Below, piece by piece: positions 1 through 8,289 of a DNA stretch of 46,500 bases (position 1 is its first letter; each line of letters opens with the position of its first letter). The translations under genes were made by a program, and so were the position numbers. The stretch lies in contig SUXO01000016.1 of the NCBI GenBank assembly GCA_015060885.1, positions 1-46,500 on the forward strand, written 5' to 3'. A model generated the notes under the pieces. It saw nothing but the letters and a program-made list of their open reading frames with translations, made no database searches and had not been told where the DNA came from. This DNA comes from Bacteroidales bacterium (GTDB lineage Bacteria; Bacteroidota; Bacteroidia; Bacteroidales; Bacteroidaceae).

Positions 1-82
1 CGAGTCGTGCCACGCCCAAGCATTGCGACCAGTAGTGAGCGGCAAGGCACGTAGCGACCGAAGAATGTCGCAAGCATAGCAG

Positions 83-274
83 CGACTTGTGAGCAAAGCA
101 AGTGCCGAAAGTTTGTACAAACGAGCGAGTGAAAGCTTGCTTACACACAAAGCGAGTGCAGCCGAGCTTGGATTTATCAATGGTAAGTACGACTGCCCAC
201 GTTTTTGTGCACTTTTTTCAAAAAGTGCAGCAGAAATCTTCACTTAATTGAGAGAATAGCCGAAAATAACACCG
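83..274 (+). repeat. Left arm of a terminal inverted repeat
   Basis: This stretch is the reverse complement of 46309-46500. Both arms are 192 bp, and I count 9 mismatches and no gap, about 95% identity. It contains the palindrome GTTTGTACAAAC and a hairpin with stem TGCACTTTTT/AAAAAGTGCA. In the right arm one change turns a G-C pair of that hairpin into a G-T pair, so the stem is kept. Words such as GCAAGTGC and GCGAGTGC recur inside it. No start codon with a convincing reading frame is present. Bases 1-82 and 275-351 show no gene; 1-82 have a similar word-rich texture but no visible partner at the right end, where the window stops. Confidence 0.9.
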
Positions 275-351
275 GAAAGTGTTGAGTAAGTTTATAGCGT
301 TTGCAGGTAAACCCCAAAAAACGGCACCCATCGCAAGATGGCGTACAGGAA

Positions 352-2184
352 CTATTCGTCAGCCACGACACACATAACACAATCGCGGCAATTGAATTGC
401 AGGCGGAAACGGCGGCCATCGCCCGCCACAATGCAGAAAGGTTCCTTGTAAGGCGAAGGTTTGCCATCCTTGCTGCACCACCCGAAGGAGTATTTCAAGC
501 AATGCTTGCAGGTCATCAAACAAGCCCCCTTCACGGGCATCTGCTCAAAGGCCGGGGCGACGACCTTTGCACCGTGCTCAATGTAGAAGTCGCGTGCAAG
601 GGCATTTGAGACATTGCCGCCATAGTCGATTGTTTCGCAGCCGCAAGGCACATTTGGATTTACAGGCGGCATCGTTTCGCGTGGGGCCTGTTCCTGCAAA
701 CTGCGGACAAGCGCATCGCACAAACGACGGCGCATATCGGCAAGCAGCGACGATGGTATGAACCAGTTGCCACCCATTGAAACCTCCACGCCGCACACCA
801 CAAACGGAGTGTTACCCCATTTTTTCAGTTGCAACAGAATATTCTCTTTCTGTGGCGAACGCGCCTCCTCCTTTGCAGCCTCCTGACGAACACGGCACTC
901 CACCCCGTTTTCGGTAACGGCAATGAGTTCAAAGCCTCTGTCGCTGTCACGGAGAGATAGCGTAATTGCAAGACGGCGGGGGTTGTCGGGGCGCGTGAGA
1001 GTGCGCTCGAACTCGCAATCGTAATTACGGAAGAGTTCTGTTCCCTGTGTTATTGCCGGCATATTCTGCGGGAATATGCGGTTGCCCTCGGCACGGTTTA
1101 TGTGAAAGCCCTGCAACTTGCCTGCCGATGTTATGAAGCAGGCACCGTCGCCATTGTTGAATGCTGTGGTATCGACCGTGATGCAGTTGCGCGACACGCT
1201 CTTCACTCGTCCCATAAACTCGCCCTTCGATTTTGGTGTCGCAAACGAGGTTATGCTGTCACGCGTTCCTTTGAGGAAATAGTCGGTGAAACCGCGGTTG
1301 AAACTCTTTTCGGGAGCAGGTGTGAAGTGAGGCTCCACCCTTCCGAACGAAGCGCGCGAGTATTCGGTGCGACGGGCAAATATAGCATCGAGTTTACTGC
1401 GGTAATAGGCAGTTATGTTCTTCACATACGAAGCATCTTTGAGCCTTCCCTCAATTTTCAGCGATGTCACTCCCGCATCGAGCATATCTTCGAGCATATC
1501 GCTGCGGTTCATATCTTTGAGCGAGAGCAGGTGCTTGTCGCTGCATATTACGTTCCCTTCACTGTCGACAAGGTCGAACGGGAGACGGCAGAACTGCGCA
1601 CAGGCACCCCTGTTGGCACTGCGGCCGAAACAGTACTGCGATGCATAGCAGCGACCGCTGTAACTCACACACAGGGCTCCGTGCACAAACACCTCCAATT
1701 CGGTAGAGGGAACCGCCTTGTGTATGTCGGCAATCTGTTGCAGAGTGAGTTCACGGGCAAGCACAACGCGGGGGAAACCCACTTGCGAAAGGAACTGCAC
1801 CTTCTCCACCGTGCGGTTGTCCATCTGCGTACTGCAATGCAGAGGTATGGGCGGGATATTCATCTTCAATACCGACATATCCTGCACTATAAGCGCATCC
1901 ACGCCAATTTCATATAATTCCTTTATCAACCGCTCGGCAGGAGCTATTTCGGAATCGGCAAGTATGGTGTTGAACGTGACATATACCTTGACACCGAACA
2001 GGTGAGCATACTCGACCAAGCGCGAAATATCGTCGACCGAATTGCCGGCAGCCTGGCGTGCACTGAACTGCGCTGCACCAATGTACACCGCATCGGCCCC
2101 GCTGTTCACGGCAGCAATTCCCGTTTCAAGATTACGGGCCGGAGATAACAACTCAATCTTACGCAGTTCCTTGTTTCTTGCCAT
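352..2184 (-). CDS. U32-family peptidase-like protein (RlhA/YdcP type)
   Basis: A 610-residue U32-family protein. The N-terminal half has the family's barrel start (IELLSPARNLETGIAAVNSG) and the cysteine-rich signature around residues 170-200 (CVSYSGRCYAS, then GACAQFCR). The middle matches the arrangement of E. coli RlhA (YdcP), which hydroxylates C2501 of 23S rRNA. The C-terminus adds a second cysteine cluster (CLMTCKHCLKYSFGWC and CRDCVMC) that could bind metal or an Fe-S cluster. Despite the family name, characterised relatives of this layout act in RNA hydroxylation and not proteolysis, so an rRNA-modification role is the better inference. The ATG at 2184 follows a -7 box by about 20 bp. 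It is transcribed away from the HU-like gene. Confidence 0.85.
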   Translation of the reverse strand: MARNKELRKIELLSPARNLETGIAAVNSGADAVYIGAAQFSARQAAGNSVDDISRLVEYAHLFGVKVYVTFNTILADSEIAPAERLIKELYEIGVDALIVQDMSVLKMNIPPIPLHCSTQMDNRTVEKVQFLSQVGFPRVVLARELTLQQIADIHKAVPSTELEVFVHGALCVSYSGRCYASQYCFGRSANRGACAQFCRLPFDLVDSEGNVICSDKHLLSLKDMNRSDMLEDMLDAGVTSLKIEGRLKDASYVKNITAYYRSKLDAIFARRTEYSRASFGRVEPHFTPAPEKSFNRGFTDYFLKGTRDSITSFATPKSKGEFMGRVKSVSRNCITVDTTAFNNGDGACFITSAGKLQGFHINRAEGNRIFPQNMPAITQGTELFRNYDCEFERTLTRPDNPRRLAITLSLRDSDRGFELIAVTENGVECRVRQEAAKEEARSPQKENILLQLKKWGNTPFVVCGVEVSMGGNWFIPSSLLADMRRRLCDALVRSLQEQAPRETMPPVNPNVPCGCETIDYGGNVSNALARDFYIEHGAKVVAPAFEQMPVKGACLMTCKHCLKYSFGWCSKDGKPSPYKEPFCIVAGDGRRFRLQFNCRDCVMCVVADE

Positions 2185-2203
2185 ATTTTTCCCTTATCAA
2201 GTG

Positions 2204-2211
2204 CGAAGATA
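2204..2211 (-). promoter_or_regulatory. -7 box for the U32 gene
   Basis: On the minus strand this reads TATCTTCG, a fit to the Bacteroidetes TAnnTTTG/TTCG -7 element. It would place the transcript start about 14 nt before the ATG. The -33 match is poor, because the nearest TTG is 23 bp upstream. Confidence 0.5.
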
Positions 2212-2283
2212 GTGTTTTTTTCACACTCGGTAAGCAACGACAGAGAATAAATGATTTTCTTCATAAAAAATTATAATATAGTA

Positions 2284-2315
2284 TTTGATTGGGAATACAT
2301 TTTTTATTATTTTTG
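2284..2315 (+). promoter_or_regulatory. Promoter of the HU-like/SPOR gene
   Basis: TTTG at 2284-2287, a 20-bp spacer, and TATTTTTG at 2308-2315 match the Bacteroidetes -33/-7 consensus. The predicted transcript start falls at about 2319-2320, directly on the GTG start codon of the next gene, so the mRNA is expected to have almost no leader. Confidence 0.75.
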
Positions 2316-2319
2316 CTAC

Positions 2320-3315
2320 GTGGAAAAATTAGTTGGACATATATCGTATCTCATAGCACGCCACGACTGCGTGATTATGCCCGGTTTCGGTGCATTCCTC
2401 GCCGAGGAGGTTCCGGCCTGTTACAACGCAGAGGAGCAGATTTTTATGCCTCCCTGCCGCACAATGCGTTTCAACCCCAAAGTGACAGCCGACGATGCCC
2501 TGCTCATATCGGAGTATATGGAAAGGGAGCAACTCTCTTACGACGAGGCAAACAAGTTGCTGAACAAGCACATCGACACACTTCGTGGCAATCTCTCGCA
2601 GAACAGCGTGGTACGTTTCGGCGAGTTGGGAACATTTCATATGAACATCAACGGCAACATATCGTTCGAGGTCGATGCCAACGGAATAGACGATGCCGCA
2701 AACTTCGGGTTCGAGCCCTTCGCCATTGCACAGTTGCGTAACTGCGAGGAGAAGAACATTGTCATAAGACGACGCGACTTGGGCAAGTACATTGCCGCTG
2801 CGGCAGCCATAATACTCACATTCATCTTTGTGACACCTATGAGCGACAGCGCATTCAAGCAGAATATGCAGGCATCGTTCACAGGCTTTGCGTCGAACGA
2901 ACTAATAACAATGATGCAACAGGTGAGCGCACCCGCTCCCGTACAGGCTGTAACCGAGGTGGAGAATTGCGAGATTTCACCCATAGATGCCAATGGCAAT
3001 ATGGATATCCTGCGCATTGCCGAGCCTGCCGAGGAGATGGCGGTTACCCAGGCAGAACCGGTTGCAAGCACACCCGCCGAGAACAAGAAAGTATTCCATA
3101 TAATTGTTGCAAGCTCCCCCAACGAGGATAACGCACAGCTCGCCATTGAAGAGCTGTCGGTAAAGATGCAAGCCCAATACACCATAGTAAAAGGCGGCGG
3201 CCGTCACAGAATATCCATCGGTGAGTATGAAAGCAACAGCGATGCCACAGCGGCAATAAAGGAGATTAAAGGCACCTTCCCCGACGCGTGGATTCTACAA
3301 ACAACAGCCCGATAA
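2320..3315 (+). CDS. HU-CCDC81-like and SPOR domain membrane protein
   Basis: About 331 residues from the GTG at 2320. The N-terminal 130 residues resemble the paired HU-like (HU-CCDC81) domains of Bacteroidetes SPOR proteins, opening with VEKLVGHISYLIARHDCVIM and MPGFGAFL. A single transmembrane segment (KYIAAAAAIILTFIFV) lies near residues 156-172. A low-complexity linker follows, and the last 75 residues fit a SPOR domain, which binds denuded peptidoglycan glycan strands, often at division sites. The protein therefore probably links a cytoplasmic HU-like module to the periplasmic wall. An upstream ATG at 2251 would add 23 AT-rich residues lying upstream of the predicted transcript start, so I prefer GTG 2320. 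Its stop overlaps the start of the FHA gene (TAATG). Confidence 0.85.
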   Translation: MEKLVGHISYLIARHDCVIMPGFGAFLAEEVPACYNAEEQIFMPPCRTMRFNPKVTADDALLISEYMEREQLSYDEANKLLNKHIDTLRGNLSQNSVVRFGELGTFHMNINGNISFEVDANGIDDAANFGFEPFAIAQLRNCEEKNIVIRRRDLGKYIAAAAAIILTFIFVTPMSDSAFKQNMQASFTGFASNELITMMQQVSAPAPVQAVTEVENCEISPIDANGNMDILRIAEPAEEMAVTQAEPVASTPAENKKVFHIIVASSPNEDNAQLAIEELSVKMQAQYTIVKGGGRHRISIGEYESNSDATAAIKEIKGTFPDAWILQTTAR

Positions 3316-3806
3316 TGAAGAAAATAATCTGTCCCAAATGTGACCACCCTATCGATTTCGATGCAAGCGGATACGAAGAGGGGCAATCACTTGTGTTCGA
3401 GTGCGAGCAGTGCCGAAAGAGTTTCACCATACGCATAGGCAGCGACGAAGAGGTAGAAACCGAGGATTTGGGCTATCTTGTAGTTATCGAGAACCGTTTC
3501 TGCTTCAAGCAGGTACTTCCCTTGCAGGAGGGCGACAACCTCATAGGGCGTTACAACAAAGGAACCGTGGTAACCCTTCCCATTGAGACAAGCGACCCCA
3601 GTATGGACCGCCGCCACTGCATAGTGAACGTAAAACGCGGCTACGGCAACGAACTCACTTACACCATACGCGACAACCGCAGTGTCACCGGAACATTCGT
3701 AATGAACCGCGTGCTTGGTGAGAGAGAAAGGCTGCGCATAGAAGCGGGAGCCATTATAACGCTCGGTGCTACAACGCTTATCCTTCACACTCCCGACGAG
3801 GAGTAA
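3315..3806 (+). CDS. Zinc-ribbon FHA domain protein
   Basis: 163 residues. The N-terminus is a small zinc ribbon with Cys6, Cys9, Cys30 and Cys33 (CPKC and CEQC). The rest is a forkhead-associated domain: the GDNLIGRYN loop, then SDPSMDRRHC and the later TIRDNRSVTGTFVMN segment are typical phosphothreonine-binding loops. No membrane segment or signal peptide is seen, so it should be cytoplasmic. The start ATG shares a base with the stop codon of the HU-like/SPOR gene, so the two are probably translated together. The partner that presents the phosphothreonine is not visible in this window. Convergent with the LRR protein gene; a shared terminator separates them. Confidence 0.85.
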   Translation: MKKIICPKCDHPIDFDASGYEEGQSLVFECEQCRKSFTIRIGSDEEVETEDLGYLVVIENRFCFKQVLPLQEGDNLIGRYNKGTVVTLPIETSDPSMDRRHCIVNVKRGYGNELTYTIRDNRSVTGTFVMNRVLGERERLRIEAGAIITLGATTLILHTPDEE

Positions 3807-3918
3807 TAGCACTATCTGCACAATTCAATATCCCTTACAAATTGTTCTGCCGGTTTGTAAAACATCATCATAATCCCCACAAAAGAAGGGTTGAGAAACA
3901 TTCTGCATATATATATAC

Positions 3919-3952
3919 AAAACGATGGTGACCTGCTGGCCACCATCGTTTT
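3919..3952. terminator. Bidirectional intrinsic terminator
   Basis: A perfect 12-bp stem (AAAACGATGGTG/CACCATCGTTTT) is flanked by A and T runs, so it can stop transcripts from both sides. It lies between the convergent FHA gene and the LRR protein gene. Confidence 0.85.
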
Positions 3953-3973
3953 ATTATCATCACCTATATTACA

Positions 3974-6900
3974 TTATGGACAAACAGGACGCACAGGAAG
4001 GCCGTTGTAACGGTAATAGGCATACATCATATAGTTTGTACTGCCAAAAAGTGGACCATTGGCACCAAAAACCGAACTATTTATCGAATTTGACCAATAA
4101 CCGCCGACCGAGCCCGGACAATATGCATCTGTACCGGTTATATAACCTGTTGCAGGCAAAAAGATACTATTACCGTTAGCACCGGTCACCTTGTAGCCGG
4201 CAGCACCATTAAGGGAGGTCCACTCCCAAGTGCATTTATTACGCAATTCAAACATTTCATCAATCGAGGGCATACGCCATGAGCCACCCCACTTTACATG
4301 CGCCACATCGTCGGAAGGTTCAAGAGTTGTTTTGCCATCCACGGTACCATTACTGCTGCTGGTGCAATATTTTGTCAACGAAGAGGAGGTACCATTGCAA
4401 TATTTATATGTTTCCCAAGAGTAGTCGCTCTTCTCCTCGGTTTCACCCCAAGCGTAGTAATTTCCGAACTCTTCGGCTGCGTTGGCACCGACATTACAAC
4501 TTGCCCACTTGACAGAAAGGCCCAGGTCGACAGCTGTGCCGGGTATCATTACAGGAGCATCAGGTTCTTCAACCCCGGCATCGGTGCCAAGTATTACCGA
4601 GATAACCTTTGTTACATCGGCAACATCCACTGTACCGTCACCATCGACATCGGCAGCAGAGTTTTTTGTGTCGCTGCCAAGTATCAAGCCCACGAGGGTT
4701 GTAACGTCGGCAACATCAATAGTGCCGTCGCCGTCGACATCGCCAACCATTCCAAAATCCATCTCGACAATATTGGCAAAGTTTTTCCAGTTATTTGCCT
4801 CCTGGTAGGCCTCTTTGGTACCGGTGGGTACATAAAGTGTTGCCGAATTATTGCTGAATACTGTTGATGATATTGTTGGCGGTGTAGTTGCTTCTACATA
4901 GACAGAAGAGAGAGAAGTACAGTAGCCAAACGCATAATTCCCAAAAGATGTCGCATTGCAGCCTATCCAAATTTCGCTCAATCCACTGCAATAGCCAAAC
5001 GCAAAGCGCCCGATAGCGGTTACGTTGTCAGGAATCACAATACTTGTCAAAGCATCACAGGAATAGAAACAATTCTCCCCGATAGTTGTAACACCATCGC
5101 CCATTTCAACTGTTGTCAAAGCATCACATGCCTCAAATGCTCTATTTCCGATTGTTGTAACGCCATCGCCCATTTCAACTGTTGTCAAAGCATCACAGGA
5201 ATAAAAACTACTCTCCCCGATAGTTGTAACACCATCGCCTATTTCAACAGTTTCAAGGTTATCACAGTCGTAGAATGCAGATACTCCGATGCTTGCAACA
5301 CCGTCGGGAATTGTCACGCTTGCAATATTGTCGCAATTATAGAACACCTTATCGAGCAAATGATAATCGTCGCCATTATAATTTTCGGGGAGTATCAACA
5401 CTGAATCGGCACCGAGATATGCCACAAGTGTTGGAATCCCATCAATTGTTGTAAACATATAATCGCCTTGCAAATCATAATCGGCACTATTGTCGGGGGT
5501 AATCACAGTTGTTGCATAATATGCCACATAACCGTTTGATGTCGCACCTGCTGTTATGTTCAACGCCGAGTTGTTATACACAACTTTCAGTGCATAACAA
5601 TCACGGAACGCATTGTTTACAATGGTTGCCACACCGGTACCTAATGTAACACTCTTCAAACCGGTACAACCTCTGAACGCGCCTGTGCCTACACTTGTAA
5701 TATTGTCGTGCAGAACTATGCTTGTAAGTCCTGTACATTTTTCAAAAGTGCTGTCAGCAATTTTTTCAACTCCTTCGGGGATTGCAATACCGGTCAGCCC
5801 CGTACAACCATAAAAGGCCGATAGCTCAATGCATTTTACCGTATTGGGGATTTCTATTGTTTCAAGGTTATAACAGTTATAAAAAGCCTCTCTTGCTATG
5901 GTGTCGAGTTGCTGCGGCAATTCCACGCTTTTAAGCCCGGTACATTCCCCAAAAGCACCCTCGCCTATTTTTGTTACGCCGGCAGGAATTTCCATCGATG
6001 TTATCCCGGAGCAGCCGCAGAAAGCCGATTTTGCAATTCCTGTGATATTCTTACCCAAACGGATATCAGTTATTGCTGCATTCTTATAGAAAGCCCGCTC
6101 ACCTACAATTTCCACATTATCGCCCAGTGTAACACTTTTTAGATTCTTGAAGTTTCCATTGGTATACGCGCTGAACCAATTCTTAACCTCTTTACAATCA
6201 AGCACAAGTGCATCAATAGCAGTTGTACCATTGAATGCCTGACCGTGAACACCAGTCAGGCCCTTGCCTATTGTGACCTTCTTTAAGGATGAACAACCCG
6301 ACAACGCATAAATTTCCAGATATGTAACCCCGTCGGGAATTATCATTTCTTCGATAGCGCTACATCCTCTAAAAGCAGAGCTACCGATGATTGTTACGTT
6401 AGCTCCGATAACAATATCTTTAAGCCCCGAACAGTTATTGAAAGCATTTGTGGAAATTGTTTCCACATTATCGCTCAATGTAACTTTTTCAATTGATGCA
6501 AAGCCCGAAAAAGCACTGGTTGTCTCTTTACTGTTTATCGTTACCTCTTTAATGGAGATACACCCAGCAAAGACATCATTTTGCATAGTTTTCAAACATT
6601 CAGGCATTGTAACTTCGGTAATTCCAGTACAACCCTTGAATGCGCGGTTTCCTATTGAATCGACACCGTTAATGGAGATACTCGCAATACTTGAACAACC
6701 GAGGAATGCTTCTCTATGTATTTTCTTTGTACCGGCCGGCAGATTTGCTGCCTGCAATTTGTTGCAACCATAAAAAGCCTCTTCATCAATAATTTCCACA
6801 TTTGCTCCCCAATCGACATTGAGCAACTCCTTGCACTCCTTAAATGCATATCGGCTTATTACCTTGATGCCGTCGCCTATGCTCACCTTTGCAAGAGAGT

Positions 6901-7789
6901 CGCAGTTACTGAAAGCACTCTGGCCTATCTCGGTTACGCTGTTGGGGATAACTATCTCTTTAAGCATAGCGCAACCGCGAAAAGCGTTGGCACCGATGGT
7001 TTTTACATTGTTGCCTATGACTACGGTTTTGAGTTTTGAACAGCCATCAAAGGCACCCTCGCCAATCTCGGTAACACTTTCGGGAATTACAATACTTTCA
7101 AGTTCGGTACACCCGCGAAAAGCAAAATCAGCTATTTGGGTAACATTCTCACCTATAACCACACTTTTAAGATTGGGAGAACAGGCAAAGCCACTTTCTG
7201 CAATTGTTTCAACCTTATCTCCGAGAATAAGTTCTTCCACCACATTGGGGGATATTTGCAGGATAGAAAAACTTGAAGTCTTTCTGTTTAAAGTAACTTT
7301 CTTAACCGCAGTACCGGCAAAAGCATTATAACCAATGGTGCCATCCAATGTTCCTACACCAATTCTTAATGTTGAGGGAATAGTAAGTTCACTTAAACTT
7401 TTACAATTTTGGAAGTTCATAATACCTATTCCTCTTACACCTTCGGCTATATGAACACCTTTAATGTGTGTTTTACCCTCAAAAGGATGAATTACAATAT
7501 AGCCATCCTCATCAGCAACAGATTCCGACCCGATAACTTTAACAGAATCCTTTACACCGGAAGGCAGAACAACTTCGGCCGGAATATCTATTACGTCAAT
7601 ATCATTGCTATGACCGACAACCCAGAGTTCATTGTCAATAAATCTGTACCATAAATTGTTTATGCAATAATAGGCAATGTCGCTTTTGGTAATAAATGTC
7701 CGGACATCATTCTCGTTTGCACTGCTTGAAATTACGCCACATATCAATAGCAGTAATGCCAACAACTGTTTTAAGTAAATTTTTCTCAT
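3974..7789 (-). CDS. Secreted BspA-like LRR protein with dockerin-like repeats and FISUMP domain
   Basis: About 1,271 residues. A signal peptide (MRKIYLKQLLALLLLICGV) is followed by roughly 800 residues of BspA/TpLRR (LRR_5) repeats of about 23 residues, with the recurring pattern IG..AF..C..L..V.I. Near residues 1010-1070 two acidic loops, DVDGDGTIDVADVT and DVDGDGTVDVADVT, form a dockerin type I-like calcium-binding pair. The last 190 residues are a FISUMP domain (VDLGLSVKWASCNVG, WRMPS, YWSN, GLPVRPVC). BspA-like proteins are surface or secreted adhesins and binding proteins; the ligand here is unknown. No LPXTG motif or type IX sorting domain is visible. An ATG at 7813 would add eight residues before the signal peptide, so I prefer 7789. 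A terminated small RNA lies just upstream. Confidence 0.9.
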   Translation of the reverse strand: MRKIYLKQLLALLLLICGVISSSANENDVRTFITKSDIAYYCINNLWYRFIDNELWVVGHSNDIDVIDIPAEVVLPSGVKDSVKVIGSESVADEDGYIVIHPFEGKTHIKGVHIAEGVRGIGIMNFQNCKSLSELTIPSTLRIGVGTLDGTIGYNAFAGTAVKKVTLNRKTSSFSILQISPNVVEELILGDKVETIAESGFACSPNLKSVVIGENVTQIADFAFRGCTELESIVIPESVTEIGEGAFDGCSKLKTVVIGNNVKTIGANAFRGCAMLKEIVIPNSVTEIGQSAFSNCDSLAKVSIGDGIKVISRYAFKECKELLNVDWGANVEIIDEEAFYGCNKLQAANLPAGTKKIHREAFLGCSSIASISINGVDSIGNRAFKGCTGITEVTMPECLKTMQNDVFAGCISIKEVTINSKETTSAFSGFASIEKVTLSDNVETISTNAFNNCSGLKDIVIGANVTIIGSSAFRGCSAIEEMIIPDGVTYLEIYALSGCSSLKKVTIGKGLTGVHGQAFNGTTAIDALVLDCKEVKNWFSAYTNGNFKNLKSVTLGDNVEIVGERAFYKNAAITDIRLGKNITGIAKSAFCGCSGITSMEIPAGVTKIGEGAFGECTGLKSVELPQQLDTIAREAFYNCYNLETIEIPNTVKCIELSAFYGCTGLTGIAIPEGVEKIADSTFEKCTGLTSIVLHDNITSVGTGAFRGCTGLKSVTLGTGVATIVNNAFRDCYALKVVYNNSALNITAGATSNGYVAYYATTVITPDNSADYDLQGDYMFTTIDGIPTLVAYLGADSVLILPENYNGDDYHLLDKVFYNCDNIASVTIPDGVASIGVSAFYDCDNLETVEIGDGVTTIGESSFYSCDALTTVEMGDGVTTIGNRAFEACDALTTVEMGDGVTTIGENCFYSCDALTSIVIPDNVTAIGRFAFGYCSGLSEIWIGCNATSFGNYAFGYCTSLSSVYVEATTPPTISSTVFSNNSATLYVPTGTKEAYQEANNWKNFANIVEMDFGMVGDVDGDGTIDVADVTTLVGLILGSDTKNSAADVDGDGTVDVADVTKVISVILGTDAGVEEPDAPVMIPGTAVDLGLSVKWASCNVGANAAEEFGNYYAWGETEEKSDYSWETYKYCNGTSSSLTKYCTSSSNGTVDGKTTLEPSDDVAHVKWGGSWRMPSIDEMFELRNKCTWEWTSLNGAAGYKVTGANGNSIFLPATGYITGTDAYCPGSVGGYWSNSINSSVFGANGPLFGSTNYMMYAYYRYNGLPVRPVCP
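5040..5250 (-). repeat. Near-identical 69-bp repeats within the LRR coding region
   Basis: The word TTGTCAAAGCATCACA recurs at 5044, 5113 and 5182, exactly 69 bp apart. Each unit encodes one 23-residue LRR (GVTTIG...CDALTTVEMGD). The DNA identity is far higher than among the other LRRs of this gene, which suggests recent duplication or gene conversion. Confidence 0.85.
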
Positions 7790-7870
7790 GGTTAAAAGGT
7801 TTTTATTATACATTAATCATTCGTAAAAACTATGAGCAGAAGCACCACGAGATTCCACAAGGATGGATAT

Positions 7871-7901
7871 AAAAAAGACGTGAGAGCTACTGCCTTACGT
7901 C
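7871..7901 (-). terminator. Intrinsic terminator of the candidate small RNA
   Basis: On the minus strand GACGTAAG and CTCACGTC form a stem with one mismatch, and TTTTTT follows directly. It lies about 80 nt upstream of the LRR protein start codon, so it ends an independent transcript or attenuates that gene. Confidence 0.7.
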
Positions 7902-8045
7902 CATTAACCTGCGGGCATCGCCAAACGCCCTCTATAAGATGAACATAGAAGAAACAATATTCCCACGCCGTGAATATACATTCATTCCTACCAGGCATTG
8001 CCTGGTGACGTATAAACACAGTATGAGCATTAGTTGCTCCGGTCC
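7871..8045 (-). ncRNA. Candidate structured small RNA (possibly 6S-like)
   Basis: There is no convincing protein here, but the minus strand has the features of a stable RNA of about 175-185 nt. It ends in a hairpin followed by six U. The 5' and 3' parts can pair over a long range: GAGC with GCTC, ACTG with CAGT, and TACGTC with GACGTA. Local hairpins include CCAGGC/GCCTGG, GAGCA/TGCTC and ATATTCAC/GTGGGAATAT. The size, the rod-like pairing and a terminator well before the LRR start resemble the Bacteroidales-1 class of 6S RNA, but I cannot confirm the family. The exact 5' end is uncertain. Alternatively it is an attenuating leader of the LRR gene 80 nt downstream. Confidence 0.5.
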
Positions 8046-8130
8046 CTTATAGAAAATTTTGGCGAATTTACAGGTTAGGACTTTGCAAAATGCTTTCAAT
8101 GTCAATGGATTTGTTTTACGAAACCACTCC

Positions 8131-8166
8131 CGCTCGGCAAAGCAAATTAAATTTTCTTTGCTCTCG
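8131..8166. repeat. Long imperfect palindrome in the intergenic region
   Basis: GCAAAGCAAATT and AATTTTCTTTGC face each other across a short loop, extended outward by CTCG/CTCTCG-like bases. It lies between the GDPD gene and the candidate small RNA. The rest of 8046-8289 shows no gene. One perfect minus-strand -7 match (TAAATTTG, plus-strand 8198-8205) has a poor -33 partner. Confidence 0.5.
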
Positions 8167-8289
8167 CTTACTCGCGGCTTTGTTCCCACCGACGACGCAA
8201 ATTTAAGCATTTTTCAGCAACTAATGCTCAAAAAAGAGAATATTCTTTCTTCCAAGAATTTTTTATTCAGAATAGGAAGTGTGTTCACT

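Noticed and set aside
275-351. Terminator for the U32 gene
   Set aside because: Only a tiny CATC/GATG stem is visible and no T run follows on the minus strand.
1102-1917. A 271-codon plus-strand frame opposite the U32 gene
   Set aside because: It is antisense to a well-conserved gene and has no recognisable domain.
7932-8210. A 92-codon minus-strand frame in the LRR upstream region
   Set aside because: It runs through the candidate structured RNA, no family is recognised, and the composition is unlike neighbouring proteins. It remains a weak alternative to the RNA interpretation.
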